A stretch of 64,000 bases of DNA from Streptomyces californicus. GTDB lineage: Bacteria > Actinomycetota > Actinomycetes > Streptomycetales > Streptomycetaceae. The DNA lies in contig NZ_JNZZ01000020.1 of the NCBI RefSeq assembly GCF_000717645.1, forward strand, positions 57,449 through 121,448. The letters are read 5' to 3'. Every line of letters begins with the position of its first letter. Positions within the stretch are counted from its first letter, which is position 1. The notes beneath the pieces were generated by a model. The model saw only the letters and a list, made by a program, of their open reading frames with translations. It was not told the DNA's origin and did not search any database. A program made the position numbers and the translations under genes. Below, one piece after another: positions 26,444 through 35,537 of this stretch.

Positions 26444-26654
26444 GGGGCGTGGCCCGCCACGGGCGGGGCGGGGCGGGCCGGGTCCGGGTTGGCCCACCCG
26501 GGGGCGGCTCCGGACGGGCCTGGCCGGTACCGGGTGGGTCCGCGGCCGGTACTCGGCGGTTCCGGGTGTGGCGTGGCTGGCTCGGCGTGGCGCGCGGTGG
26601 GTTGCGGGCCGGTAACTCTGGGCCTGGGACAGGTGTGTTCAATAGGCTGCGGGT

Positions 26655-27377
26655 ATGACAAGTGAACGTCCGGACATGCGCGCCTCCGATACCGAGCGCG
26701 AGCGGATCGCGGAGCTGTTGCGCGAGGCCGTGGCCGAGGGCCGACTGGATATGGACGAGTTCGACCAGCGCCTCGAAACCGCCTACAAAGCCCGTACGCA
26801 CGGGGAGTTGGAACCGCTGGTCCATGACCTCCCGGCGCCGGGGTCGGCCGTCGCCCCGGTGGGCTCCACCGCCCCCGCCCCGCTGCGGGGCTCCGCCGCG
26901 AACTGGCCCGCGCGGATCGGCGGGACCGCGACCTCGAAGGGCGCCTTCGCCCTCTGGGGCGGGTTCAACCGGAAGGGCCGCTGGACGGTGGGCCGGATGT
27001 TCACCGCGTTCGCGATGTGGGGCGGCGGCGAGATCGACCTGCGCGAGGCGAACTTCGAGGACCGCGAGACCGTGATCCGCTGCATCACGATCATGGGCGG
27101 GATCCATGTGACCGCGCCGCCGGAGCTGAACGTCGAGGTCCGGGGCATCGGCATCATGGGCGGCTTCGGCGAGGGCTCCAACGAGGAGGGCGAGCCCGCC
27201 CCGGAGGCCCCGCGCGTGCGGATCACCGGCTTCGCCCTGATGGGCGGCGTCGGCGTGGACCGCAAGCGGACGAAGGCGGAGCGCCGCCGGCTGAAGGAGG
27301 CGCGGGAGGCGGAGCTGGAAGCACGCAGCCGCAGTGGGCTGGAGGGCCCCCGGGACGGCTTCCGCAAGGAACTCTGA
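26655..27377 (+). CDS. DUF1707 / LiaF-like cell-wall-stress protein
   Basis: A 240-residue protein. Residues about 5-57 are a DUF1707 helical domain (MRASDTERERIAELLREAVA, GRLDMDEFDQRLETAYKART). A Pro/Ala/Gly linker follows, then a C-terminal beta-helix domain of the cell-wall-active-antibiotics-response (LiaF-like) type with repeated strands (AMWGGGEIDLREANFEDRET, CITIMGGIHVTAPP, VRGIGIMGGFGEG). No transmembrane helix is seen. LiaF homologues sense envelope stress, but no LiaRS-like system lies next to it. Confidence 0.85.
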   Translation: MTSERPDMRASDTERERIAELLREAVAEGRLDMDEFDQRLETAYKARTHGELEPLVHDLPAPGSAVAPVGSTAPAPLRGSAANWPARIGGTATSKGAFALWGGFNRKGRWTVGRMFTAFAMWGGGEIDLREANFEDRETVIRCITIMGGIHVTAPPELNVEVRGIGIMGGFGEGSNEEGEPAPEAPRVRITGFALMGGVGVDRKRTKAERRRLKEAREAELEARSRSGLEGPRDGFRKEL

Positions 27378-27407
27378 GGGGGCCGGCGGGCCGACGGGCC
27401 GGGGCCG

Positions 27408-27520
27408 GGCACCTGGGGCGCCGAGTCGCAGGGCGGCGAGCGGGAGACAGGCACCTGGGGCGGCGAGCGGGGGGGGGCAGGCATGAGGGAAGCCGGCCGC
27501 AGGGCGCCGAGCGGGAACCG
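27408..27520. repeat. Degenerate repeat block after the DUF1707 gene
   Basis: GGCACCTGGGGCG occurs at about 27408 and 27450, and (GC)AGGGCG(C/G)CGAGCGGGA occurs three times in about 80 bp. The rest of the 289-bp gap before the esterase stop holds GACGCCCC-type repeats and no credible gene. Confidence 0.5.
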
Positions 27521-27666
27521 GGGCGGGGAGCCGGCGTCCGTGCCCCCGACGCCCCTGACGCGGCCGACGCCCCCGACGCCTCCACGGTCGACGCCCCCGA
27601 GACCGCTGCTCCCGAGCCGGTCTGCGGTCCCGCTGCCCGGTGCGCCGCCCTCACCGTTCGTCCCGG

Positions 27667-28914
27667 TCAGAGCTCGTCGGTGCGGGGCGCCCCGGCCCGG
27701 TCCAGCAGCTTCAGGTCCACGTGGTCGCCCAGCGCGCGGTAGCCGTCGTCGTTGAAGTGCAGGTGGTCGCCCGAGTCGTACGCGGGGAGGACGCGGTCGG
27801 GCGCGGCGGGGTCCCGTACGACCGCGTCGAAGTCCACGTACGCGTCGAACACCGCGCCCGCCCGAATCTGTTCGTTGACGGCCAGGCGGACGGCGTTGCG
27901 CTGGGGCGTCCAGGAGCGGTAGCCCTCGAACGGGGTCAGCGTCGCGCCGATCACCGTGAGCCCGCGGGCGTGCGCCCGGTCGGTGAGGGCGCGCAGGCCG
28001 TCCACGATGCGCTGCGCGTCGGTCTCCTGGGGGGACTGCTGCACGTCGTTGATGCCGAGGGCGATGACGACCGTCCGGGCCCCGGCGACCGACAGGACGT
28101 CGCGGTCGAACCGGTCGGTGGCCGACTGGCTGGCCGAGCCGAGGCCCGTGCCCGCGATCCGGTTGCCCGCGATGCCGGCGTTGGCGACCCCGTACCGGCC
28201 GCGCAGCCGGTCGGCGAGGACGTCCGGCCAGCGGGTGTTGGCGTCGGTGGTGGATCCGCTGCCGGCGGTCAGCGAGTCGCCGAGGGCGACGACCGCGCCG
28301 TGCGTGCGCTCGCTGCGGACGTCCACGGCGGTGAGGTAGCGCCAGTTGGTGGTGGTGAAGGTGCCGCGTCCGTCGATCAGGTACGAGGTCTGGTGGGAGT
28401 TGGGGTGGTAGGTGACCGGGCCGCCTCCCTGCGGGGTGCGGAAGCCGACCTGGAGGTCGGAGTCGGGGGCGACGGGTACCGCCACCGGATCGCTGACGAC
28501 CCGTCCGCCCGCCGCGACGGTGACGGTCGCGGCGCCCTTGAAGGTCACCGGCCTGGTGTTGACCGTGGCCTGATCCACCACCAGGGGGGTGGTTCCGAAG
28601 AGGTTCGACAGCGTGATGCGGGCGACCTCGCCGCCGATGCTGGTGTGCACGACGTTACGGATGGTGCTTCCGGGGAACCCGTTCTCGGTGCCCGGCTCGG
28701 CGCGGACGGGCGCGGTGGTCCAGGTGGCGACCCAGGCGCCGCCCGAGGCGGCGGGAGCGGCCGGGTTGCGGGCCGCCGCCTGCGTCTCGGCGGACGGCCG
28801 CGGTGCGGAACGGGGGCCGGAGAGCAGCGTCGTGCTGAAGGCGACGGCGACGGCGAGCATGGCGGTGCCCGCCACGAGGGCGATGAGCAGGGCATACCCC
28901 TGGCGCCTGGGCAT
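27667..28914 (-). CDS. Secreted SGNH/GDSL-family esterase
   Basis: A 415-residue exported hydrolase. A signal/anchor sequence (YALLIALVAGTAMLAVAVAF) follows the start. An N-terminal beta-rich domain (TWTTAPVRAE, IGGEVARITLSNLFGTTPL) precedes the SGNH core: block I GDSLTAG with catalytic Ser, block II GIAGNRIAG, block III ALGIND, block V DHLHFND with Asp and His. It resembles secreted acyl-esterases of this family; the substrate is unknown. ATG at 28914 has AGGAGA about 11 bp upstream. It is divergent from the DUF445 gene. Confidence 0.88.
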   Translation of the reverse strand: MPRRQGYALLIALVAGTAMLAVAVAFSTTLLSGPRSAPRPSAETQAAARNPAAPAASGGAWVATWTTAPVRAEPGTENGFPGSTIRNVVHTSIGGEVARITLSNLFGTTPLVVDQATVNTRPVTFKGAATVTVAAGGRVVSDPVAVPVAPDSDLQVGFRTPQGGGPVTYHPNSHQTSYLIDGRGTFTTTNWRYLTAVDVRSERTHGAVVALGDSLTAGSGSTTDANTRWPDVLADRLRGRYGVANAGIAGNRIAGTGLGSASQSATDRFDRDVLSVAGARTVVIALGINDVQQSPQETDAQRIVDGLRALTDRAHARGLTVIGATLTPFEGYRSWTPQRNAVRLAVNEQIRAGAVFDAYVDFDAVVRDPAAPDRVLPAYDSGDHLHFNDDGYRALGDHVDLKLLDRAGAPRTDEL

Positions 28915-29011
28915 CTGCGGTGATTCTCCTTGTGATGGTCGTACTGATCCCATGATGCGGCAGGTCGTCGGGAACTCGACATGCGGGCCGGGAGTAGGTG
29001 AGGCAGGGACA

Positions 29012-30676
29012 ATGCGTACGGCACGGGGGCGAGACGTACGCGGACGGGTGGAGCGGATGGAACGGACCGGATCCGGCGGGCAGGGCGAGGACGGCCACGC
29101 GGCAGGCGGCGGGGCCGGGGACGAGACGGGCGACGAGGCCGGCAACGGGGCCGGGAACGAGGGCGAGGGCGCGGTGCGGAACGGGGAGCGGTCGCAGGAG
29201 CCGTCGGAGGGCACGCCGGGGCGTGCGCCGGAGCTGGGGCCGGGCACGGGCTCGGCCGGTGATCCTGAGAGGGAAGGTGAGCCCGTGCGGGCCGGTGGGC
29301 CTGACGCGGCCATGGGGTCCGGTCCCGGCTCGGGGCCCGCGGCGGGGTTCGGCGCGTTCGGGCGGCGGCCCGAGGGCGGCGGGGCGTCGGCGCGCGGCGC
29401 GGGGCCGCTGGCCTCGTTCGCGTACACCGCCGCCGACGAGGAGAAGCAGCGCGGCGTACGGCGCATGAAGCTCACGGCCACCGGCCTCCTTCTGTTCGTC
29501 GCGGTCGTCTACGTCCTGGCCACCTGGGCGAAGAGCTCAGGTGTGGGGGGCTGGCCGGGCTACGTCGCGGCGGCTGCCGAGGCGGGGATGGTGGGCGCGC
29601 TGGCGGACTGGTTCGCCGTGACTGCGCTGTTCCGGCGCCCGCTCGGCCTGCCCATCCCGCACACCGCCATCATCCCCACCAAGAAGGATCAGCTGGGACA
29701 GTCCCTCGGTTCCTTCGTTGGCGAGAACTTTCTGTCCGGAGAGGTCATTCGTGACCGAATTCACGCGTTGGGCGTCGGCAGGAGGCTCGGTGTGTGGCTC
29801 GCGGAGCCCGCGCACGCCGACCGGGTCACCGCCGAGCTGGCGACGGCCCTGCGCGGCGCGCTGACGGTCCTTCGGGACTCCGACGTGCAGGCGGTGGTGG
29901 GCGAGGCCATCACCCGCCGGGCGAACGCGATGGAGGTCGGGCCGGGGCTCGGCGCGATGCTGGAGAAGGTCGTGACGGACGGCGGCCACCGCAAGGTCGT
30001 CGACCTCGTCTGCGCGCGGGCGCACGACTGGCTGGTGGAGCACGGCGACTCGGTGATGAACGCGGTGCAGGGCGGGGCGCCCGGCTGGACCCCGCGGTTC
30101 GTGGACAAGCGGGTGGGGGAGCGGGTCTACAAGGAGCTGCTGCGGTTCGTCACGGAGATGCGGGACATGCCGGAGCACCCGGCGCGCGGCTCCATCGACA
30201 CGTTCCTGACCGACTTCGCCGCCGACCTCCAGAACGACGCCGACACCCGGGCCCGGGTCGAGCGGCTGAAGTCGGAGATCCTGGGCCGGGGCGAGGTCCA
30301 GGACGTCATCGCCTCGGTCTGGTCCTCCGTCCGCACCATGATCCTCTCGGCCGCGGAGGACGAGCGCAGCGAACTGCGGCTGCGGGCGCGCGCGTCGCTC
30401 ATGTCGCTGGGCGCGCGGCTGGCGGGCGACGAGCGGCTCCAGGGCAAGCTGGACGGCTGGCTGGAGGACGCGGCGGTGTACGTGGTGACGACGTACCGCG
30501 CGGAGATCGTGTCGCTGATCAGCGACACGGTCGCGAGCTGGGACGCGGACCAGACCTCGAAGAAGATCGAGGCGCACATCGGGCGCGATCTCCAGTTCAT
30601 CCGGATCAACGGCACGGTGGTCGGCGCGCTGGCGGGCCTGGCGATCTACACGGTGTCGCACGCGCTGGGAGGATGA
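29012..30676 (+). CDS. DUF445 family membrane protein
   Basis: A protein of 554 residues from ATG 29012, or 539 from ATG 29057; neither ribosome-binding site is decisive. About 140 residues of Gly/Glu/Pro-rich low-complexity sequence precede MKLTATGLLLFVAVVYVLAT at about residue 152, a transmembrane helix. Then comes the DUF445 core (GMVGALADWFAVTALFRRPL, IPHTAIIPTKKDQLG, EVQDVIASVWSS) and a final helix IYTVSHAL. The N-terminal extension is unlike the family norm. Function is unknown. Confidence 0.85.
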   Translation: MRTARGRDVRGRVERMERTGSGGQGEDGHAAGGGAGDETGDEAGNGAGNEGEGAVRNGERSQEPSEGTPGRAPELGPGTGSAGDPEREGEPVRAGGPDAAMGSGPGSGPAAGFGAFGRRPEGGGASARGAGPLASFAYTAADEEKQRGVRRMKLTATGLLLFVAVVYVLATWAKSSGVGGWPGYVAAAAEAGMVGALADWFAVTALFRRPLGLPIPHTAIIPTKKDQLGQSLGSFVGENFLSGEVIRDRIHALGVGRRLGVWLAEPAHADRVTAELATALRGALTVLRDSDVQAVVGEAITRRANAMEVGPGLGAMLEKVVTDGGHRKVVDLVCARAHDWLVEHGDSVMNAVQGGAPGWTPRFVDKRVGERVYKELLRFVTEMRDMPEHPARGSIDTFLTDFAADLQNDADTRARVERLKSEILGRGEVQDVIASVWSSVRTMILSAAEDERSELRLRARASLMSLGARLAGDERLQGKLDGWLEDAAVYVVTTYRAEIVSLISDTVASWDADQTSKKIEAHIGRDLQFIRINGTVVGALAGLAIYTVSHALGG

Positions 30677-30766
30677 GGAGCGGGCACCCACCGGGGCTGA
30701 GGGACGGTAGCCCACCGGGGCCGAGGCGGGTCGGACCGGTGCCCCGCGCGCGGTCTGCCGTGCGCG

Positions 30767-30869
30767 GGTCGGCCCGGCGCCGGGCCGCCTGCGCCTTGCT
30801 TCGTACGCGGCTCCGCCCGGTGCCGGGCCGTCCGCGTCTTCCTTCGTACGCGGCTCGGCCCGGCGGGGG
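30767..30869. repeat. 43-bp tandem repeat, about 2.4 copies
   Basis: Copies start at 30767, 30810 and 30853. Each opens G-G/C-TC-G-CCCGG and ends CTTCGTACGCG. Copies 1 and 2 differ at about seven positions; the third runs into the stop of the next minus-strand gene. Confidence 0.75.
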
Positions 30870-31184
30870 TCAGTCGGCGCGGCGGGTGACGGCCCAGGAG
30901 GCGGCGGCCATGCCGCTCGCCACGGCGAACACGGCGGGCCAGGCACCGGTCTTCTTCGCGAGCGGGTGCGATCCGGCGAAGGCCGCGACGTAGGCGGCGG
31001 TCAGCCCGGCGGCGGCCCGGGGGCCCGCCTGGCGGTTCCACTCGTACGCGGCGAGGGAGCCGGCCGCCGCGAGTGCCGCGCCGCCGAGCGGCCGCTTCCC
31101 GGTCCACCGGGCGACGCCGTATCCCCCGATGAGCCCGCTCGCCGCCACCACCGCCGCCGGTACCTTCGCCATCCCCGCCACCAT
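30870..31184 (-). CDS. Small integral membrane protein, unknown function
   Basis: A 104-residue Ala/Gly-rich protein with three or four short hydrophobic segments (VPAAVVAASGLIGGYGVARW, ALAAAGSLAAYEWN, AVFAVASGMAAASWAVTR) and no known motif. The start is uncertain: MVAGMAKVP at 31184 or MAKVP at 31172. It lies between tandem repeats downstream and the divergent alpha/beta hydrolase gene. Confidence 0.65.
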   Translation of the reverse strand: MVAGMAKVPAAVVAASGLIGGYGVARWTGKRPLGGAALAAAGSLAAYEWNRQAGPRAAAGLTAAYVAAFAGSHPLAKKTGAWPAVFAVASGMAAASWAVTRRAD

Positions 31185-31305
31185 CGCCTTCCGTGAACCG
31201 AGCCGTTCGCGGCCGTTGAGGCCGTGAGACGTCCGAGGCTAGCGTTCGGGGCGACGCGGCCGGCGGGCGGGACGGCCGTACGACGGTGGGAGCAGGGGGT
31301 ACGGG

Positions 31306-32226
31306 GTGGGTACGGCGAGGACGCGCACGGTGACGGTCGAGGTGCGCGGCGGCGGAGCGGGAGACAGGGCCGGGAGCGGTACGGAGGACGGGACGGCGGG
31401 CGAGTCGGGGAGCGGTGCTGGAGGCGGGACGGACGGCGGTGCCGGGAGGGGCCGGGCCCGTCCCGTACGGCTCGTCTGCACCGACCACGGCGGGGACGGC
31501 CCGCCGCTGCTCCTGCTGCACGGGCTGGCCGGCCACCGCGGCGAGTGGGACGCGTTGGCGGCCCGGTTCTCCGCCACCCACCGGGTCGTCGCGTTCGACG
31601 CGCGCGGCAGCGGGGAGAGCACCCGTCGGCCCGGGGACGTGACGCGGGCGGCGCACGTACGGGACGTCCTGGCGGTCGCGCGCCGGTTCGGTCTGGCCGG
31701 ACAGGACACGGTGCTGGCCGGCCAGTCGATGGGCGGTCTCACCGCGCTGCTGACGGCGGCCGCGCACCCCGAGGTGTGCCGGGCGCTGGTCCTCGTCGAG
31801 GCGGGCCCGGCGGGGCCGAGCCCCGGCCTCCCGGAGCAGATCGGGGCGTGGCTCGACTCCTGGCCGGTGCCGTTCCCGGACGCGGCGGCGGCCGAGGCGT
31901 TCTTCGGCGGTGGGCCGGCGGGCCGGGCGTGGGCCGCCGGACTCGTACCGGGTCCCGGCGGACTGCACCCCCGTGTCGACCGTGACGTGATGGTGGCCAC
32001 GGTCCAGGAGAACGCGCGGCGGCACTACTGGGACGCGTGGGACCGGGTGCGCTGCCCGGTCCTGGTCGTACGGGGCGGGAACGGCACGATGAAGGCGGAC
32101 GAGGCGGACCGGATGCGTGCCCGGCACCCCGCGACGCGGATCGCCGTGGTCCCGGGCGCGGGCCACGACGTCCACCTGGACAACACGGCGGCGCTGTACG
32201 GGGAGATGGCGGCCTTTCTCACGTGA
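31306..32226 (+). CDS. Alpha/beta hydrolase
   Basis: A 306-residue hydrolase. After a Gly/Arg-rich extension of about 50 residues, the fold has LLLLHGLAGHRGEWDALA (oxyanion HG), FDARGSGEST, nucleophile elbow GQSMGG with Ser near residue 141, an Asp in a VLVVRGGNGTMKADEADR strand, and His in PGAGHDVHLDN. The triad is complete. Esterase, lipase or epoxide-hydrolase-like activity cannot be told apart. GTG start. Confidence 0.86.
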   Translation: MGTARTRTVTVEVRGGGAGDRAGSGTEDGTAGESGSGAGGGTDGGAGRGRARPVRLVCTDHGGDGPPLLLLHGLAGHRGEWDALAARFSATHRVVAFDARGSGESTRRPGDVTRAAHVRDVLAVARRFGLAGQDTVLAGQSMGGLTALLTAAAHPEVCRALVLVEAGPAGPSPGLPEQIGAWLDSWPVPFPDAAAAEAFFGGGPAGRAWAAGLVPGPGGLHPRVDRDVMVATVQENARRHYWDAWDRVRCPVLVVRGGNGTMKADEADRMRARHPATRIAVVPGAGHDVHLDNTAALYGEMAAFLT

Positions 32227-32284
32227 GGGCAGGTCGCGACGGGTGGCGCGTGTATGGTCTGCACCTTCCGACGAGGGGGGCTTC

Positions 32285-32917
32285 ATGCTGTTCCGTGAGA
32301 CTGCTGGGACGAACGCGGGCCGTGCTGCGGCTGACGGTGGTACGGACGTCCGGCCCGATGGCCGTGGCCGTACGTACCGGTCGGCCCGAACGGGGCTGCG
32401 CGCGGGCGTTGTTGTCGCGGCCGTGGCCGCCGCGCTGGTGTCGTGCACGCAGGCGTCGAGCGGCGGCGGTCCCGGCGCGGATGTGCCGGGTACGTCGGCG
32501 GAGCCGGCCGCTGACCGGGCCCGGGGTGCGGAGAGCGCCGGGGACGCGGACCGGGCCGGGCGGGAGGCGCCCACGCGGGAGGACACCGCCGTGCCCTCAC
32601 CCGAACCGGCCCTGGTCCGGGACGCCTTCGCGACGCTCCAGGCGACCCTGGGCGAGACCTGTACGCCGGGCGCGGGCGACTGCGCCTACTTCCTCGGCCG
32701 GGTCACCCAGGAACTCACCGAACTGGACGCGTCGATGCGGGCGGACAGCAAGGGGCCCGGCCACTTCGCGAAGCCGCTCGCCGACATGAAGGCCCTGTTC
32801 GCCACCCTGGGCGAGGACCGTACCGAGGCGCATCTGGAGAAGCACTTCTCCGCGATCGTCGGCACCCGCGACGGCATCAACACCTGGATGCAGGACCACC
32901 CCGACGACTACCGCTGA
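32285..32917 (+). CDS. Lipoprotein of unknown function
   Basis: A 210-residue exported protein. A long basic N-terminus leads to GVVVAAVAAALVSC, a lipobox with Cys near residue 57. A low-complexity spacer (PGADVPGTSAEPAADRARGA) precedes a helical domain (FATLQATLGETC, CAYFLGRVTQELTELDASMR, FSAIVGTRDGINTWMQDH) with two Cys that may pair. ATG at 32285 has GACGAGGGGGG upstream. It starts 58 bp after the hydrolase gene and may be co-transcribed. Confidence 0.75.
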   Translation: MLFRETAGTNAGRAAADGGTDVRPDGRGRTYRSARTGLRAGVVVAAVAAALVSCTQASSGGGPGADVPGTSAEPAADRARGAESAGDADRAGREAPTREDTAVPSPEPALVRDAFATLQATLGETCTPGAGDCAYFLGRVTQELTELDASMRADSKGPGHFAKPLADMKALFATLGEDRTEAHLEKHFSAIVGTRDGINTWMQDHPDDYR

Positions 32918-33050
32918 CCGGGTCCGGGCGACCCGGGTCCGGGCGACCCGGGTTCGGGACCACAGACCTGGGCGGCACCGGGCCCGGGACCACAGACCTG
33001 GGCGACACCGGGTCCGGGCGACATCGGGCGGGGCGACATCGAGCGCGCGC
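32917..33050. repeat. 15-bp and 30-bp tandem repeats
   Basis: CGGGTCCGGGCGACC occurs in tandem at about 32919 and 32934. Then CGGGACCACAGACCTGGGCG recurs at 32955 and 32985 (30 bp apart), followed by further CGGGTCCGGGCGACA units. Confidence 0.75.
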
Positions 33051-33125
33051 CGGGCGCCACCGATCCCGGGAGCCCGGTCGGGGCGGCGTCAATCCATGGG
33101 CGACGCCGGGTCGAGCGCCCCGCCC

Positions 33126-33230
33126 GGCGTCATCCCGACCCGCGTCATCCCGCTCGGCCTCGTCCAACCCGGCGTCGTCCAGCCGCGCGTCACCCAGCTC
33201 GGCGTCGTCCAACCCCGCGTCATCCCGCCC
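33126..33230. repeat. Seven exact-phase 15-bp tandem repeats
   Basis: Units start every 15 bp at 33126, 33141, 33156, 33171, 33186, 33201 and 33216. Each has the form (C/G)GC(G/C)TC(A/G)TCCxxCxC. On the minus strand they encode pentapeptides such as DDAEL, GDARL, DDAGL; on the plus strand VIPTR, VIPLG, VVQPR. Confidence 0.8.
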
Positions 33231-33597
33231 GATGCGAGCGCCCCGCCCGGTTGTATGCGGTTCCCGGTCCGTACCGCGCGTTCTGTGACGGCCTTCACAC
33301 GTTTCACCAGCGTTGATTCTGCCCGTCCGGATGGCGGGAAATCAGCACCGAGGGGTGCTCCCAGGGCCCCCGGAGGCAGGCTCCGAAAGGGCGTGGAGGG
33401 GCTGTTCACACTGTTCATCCGCTCGTCATCCGGGGACGTACGGGCAGCTCACACGGGTAAACAGCAAGGGGCGGCCGGGCCTGCACCCCTTACGTACCGG
33501 TCCATTGTGCCTGCTTGGGTATGAGATGACCGGTTGGGTCGATTGTTCGTGATTGCCCGAGTCGTCGGCGCGGAAGGTCACTGTCCGAAAGCGATTG

Positions 33598-33626
33598 TTG
33601 ACGGAAAGATTCCGCCCGGGTTACGT
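33598..33626 (+). promoter_or_regulatory. Possible sigma-HrdB-type promoter of the hydroxylase gene
   Basis: TTGACG (33598-33603) is spaced 17 bp from TTACGT (33621-33626). The -10 match is weak. It lies about 50 bp upstream of the hydroxylase start, in a locally AT-richer stretch. Confidence 0.35.
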
Positions 33627-33672
33627 TTCCCGGCGTAATAGCCAATGCTGCACGTGGAAATCGGTGAGAATC

Positions 33673-34662
33673 ATGAGAATGGCTACCCAGGCTCTGAACG
33701 CATACCGATTAAGCGAGCCGGAGGCGGAGAAGCTGGGCGAGTTGTCCTCGCTCGCCGCCCACCTGTCCGACTCGGTTCCCATCGTTCTTTCGGGACTTCT
33801 CCTGGATCTCCCCGAAGGAATGCGCAAAACCATCCTCGACTTCGGTGCGGACGTGGAATCCAACGGATTCTGCCTGCTGCGCGGAGTTCCGGTCGGGGAG
33901 CTGCCCAAGACGCCCGGCACGCACGAGGCCCATATCCTCGACGGCCACCCGACCAACGGCACCCTGATGCTGGTCGCGGATCTCCTCGGTTCGCTCACCG
34001 GATATCAGGACGAGAAAGCCGGCGCCCTCTTCCACGACGTGCATCCCGTGCACGGCGAGGAGACCCGGATCGAGAACAGCGGATCGGTCGCGTTCGACTT
34101 CCACACCGAGAACGTGCACCATCCGCTCCGCCCCGACTACCTCGGTCTGCTCTGCCTGCGCCAGGACCACGAGCAGATCGCCGCGACCCGCGTCTCCTCC
34201 GTGCGCGACGCGCTGCCCCTGCTGGCCGAGGAGGAGGTGGCGGAGCTGCGGAAGCCCCAGTTCCACAGCCTGTACCCGACCTCCTTCGCCCGGAACATCC
34301 CGGGCCCCCGCCCCTCGGCCGGCCCCCACCCGGTGATCTTCGGCCCGGCGGACCGCCCGTTCATGCGCTTCAACTCGCACAACACGCAGGCCGACGACCC
34401 CCGAGCGCAGGCCGCGCTGCGGGCCCTGTCCTCGGCACTGGAGCGGGTCTGCCGCGACCTGGTGCTCGCGCCGGGCGACCTCGTCGTCCTCGACAACCAC
34501 GTTGTGGTGCACGGCCGCACCGCGTTCACCCCCCGGTACGACGGCCAGGACCGCTGGCTGCGCCGCTTCTACTCGCTGCGCAGCGCCCCTCTGTGGGCCC
34601 AGCGCATGATGCGGCACCCGCGCGTGCTGCCCGCGATGACGGAGATCCGCGGGGTCGTCTGA
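33673..34662 (+). CDS. Clavaminate-synthase-like Fe(II)/2-oxoglutarate oxygenase (putative amino-acid hydroxylase)
   Basis: A 329-residue non-haem iron oxygenase. The iron triad is H144 and E146 (FDFHTENVHH) and H280 (HVVVHGRTAF). The Arg-rich RWLRRFY at about 298-304 should bind the 2-oxoglutarate carboxylate. The HxE form and the PDYLGLLCLRQDHEQIAATR, YDGQDRWLRRFY segments place it with clavaminate synthase, VioC, AsnO and OrfP, which beta-hydroxylate free or carrier-bound Arg, Asn and related amino acids. ATG 33673 (or 33679) follows GGTGAGA. It heads a gene group of matching metabolic type. Confidence 0.85.
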   Translation: MRMATQALNAYRLSEPEAEKLGELSSLAAHLSDSVPIVLSGLLLDLPEGMRKTILDFGADVESNGFCLLRGVPVGELPKTPGTHEAHILDGHPTNGTLMLVADLLGSLTGYQDEKAGALFHDVHPVHGEETRIENSGSVAFDFHTENVHHPLRPDYLGLLCLRQDHEQIAATRVSSVRDALPLLAEEEVAELRKPQFHSLYPTSFARNIPGPRPSAGPHPVIFGPADRPFMRFNSHNTQADDPRAQAALRALSSALERVCRDLVLAPGDLVVLDNHVVVHGRTAFTPRYDGQDRWLRRFYSLRSAPLWAQRMMRHPRVLPAMTEIRGVV

Positions 34663-34722
34663 CCCTGCGGCGGCGAGAACCCGGCCCCGGGAGCCGGGGC
34701 CACGTCATGTGAATGAGGAAGA

Positions 34723-35490
34723 GTGGAACTGTACGAGGTGCTCGGCCTGCTCCTCGCCGCGACGGCGGCGGGCTGGGTGGATGCGGTTGTCGGAGGGGGC
34801 GGGGTCCTGCTCATCCCCGTGCTCCTGCTGTCCTTCCCCCAGTATTCGCCCGCGGTGGCCCTGGGCACGAACAAGATCGCGGCGGTCATGGGGACCGCGA
34901 CCGCCGCGTACATGTACCAGCGGCGCACCACGCTGGACCGCTCGGTCCTGCTGCCCGCCGCCGGCCTCGCCGTTCCCTTCGGCGCGCTCGGCGCACTGTC
35001 CGCGTCGAGCGTCCCCACGAGTTATTTCCGCCCGGTCATCATGGGGCTGCTCATCTCGGTGGCGCTCTTCGTGGCCTTCAAGCCCAGTTTCGGCGTCCAG
35101 CAGCGCGACATCGTCGTCACCCCGCGCCGCCGCAATGCGGCGATCGTCATCGCCGGGGTCGGCATCGGTTTCTACGACGGCGTCTTCGGGCCCGGCGTCG
35201 GCACCTTCCTCATCATTTCCTTCACCACACTCCTCGCGACCCAGTTCCTGGAGAGCGCGGCCATGGCGAAAGTCATCAACGCCTCGTCCAATCTGGGAGC
35301 CCTGGCCGTCTTCGCCTGGCAGGGAAACGTCCTGTGGGCCCTCGGTCTCGGCATGGCCGTCGGAAACATCACCGGCGCCATGATCGGGTCGCGTACCGCA
35401 ATGAAAAGGGGATCCGGATTCGTTCGGATCGTCCTGGTCCTCGTGGTCACCGGAATGGTGGCCAAGATGGCGTTCGACCAGTTTGCCTGA
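34723..35490 (+). CDS. TauE/SafE-family membrane transporter
   Basis: A 255-residue membrane protein of about eight helices in two repeats: GWVDAVVGGGGVLLIPVLLL and its counterpart FYDGVFGPGVGTFLIISFT, the paired Gly-rich motifs of TauE/SafE proteins. ALGTNKIAAVMGT and VINASSNLGAL are also typical. The family exports sulfite, sulfoacetate and other small organic anions. GTG start after GAGGAAG. It lies 60 bp after the oxygenase, so export or import of its product or substrate is likely. Confidence 0.88.
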   Translation: MELYEVLGLLLAATAAGWVDAVVGGGGVLLIPVLLLSFPQYSPAVALGTNKIAAVMGTATAAYMYQRRTTLDRSVLLPAAGLAVPFGALGALSASSVPTSYFRPVIMGLLISVALFVAFKPSFGVQQRDIVVTPRRRNAAIVIAGVGIGFYDGVFGPGVGTFLIISFTTLLATQFLESAAMAKVINASSNLGALAVFAWQGNVLWALGLGMAVGNITGAMIGSRTAMKRGSGFVRIVLVLVVTGMVAKMAFDQFA

Positions 35491-35537
35491 CGGGCCCGCG
35501 GGCCCAAGGAAATTCATCCGACGACGGAAGAGGATCC

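Larger units (their letters stand above)
32918..33672. other. 755-bp gene-free region before the hydroxylase cluster
   Basis: No convincing gene. It holds the repeats at 32917-33050 and 33126-33230, then about 430 bp of lower-GC, non-repetitive DNA with no recognisable protein. The end carries a possible promoter at 33598-33626. Confidence 0.6.

Noticed and set aside
27483..27755. 90-codon ORF rich in Pro/Arg between DUF1707 and esterase genes
   Set aside because: Overlaps the esterase 3' end, and its sequence is made of GACGCCCC repeats.
33096..33524. 142-codon plus-strand ORF with VIPxx repeats
   Set aside because: Starts within the repeat block, no ribosome-binding site, later part has no structure; kept as a repeat, not a gene.
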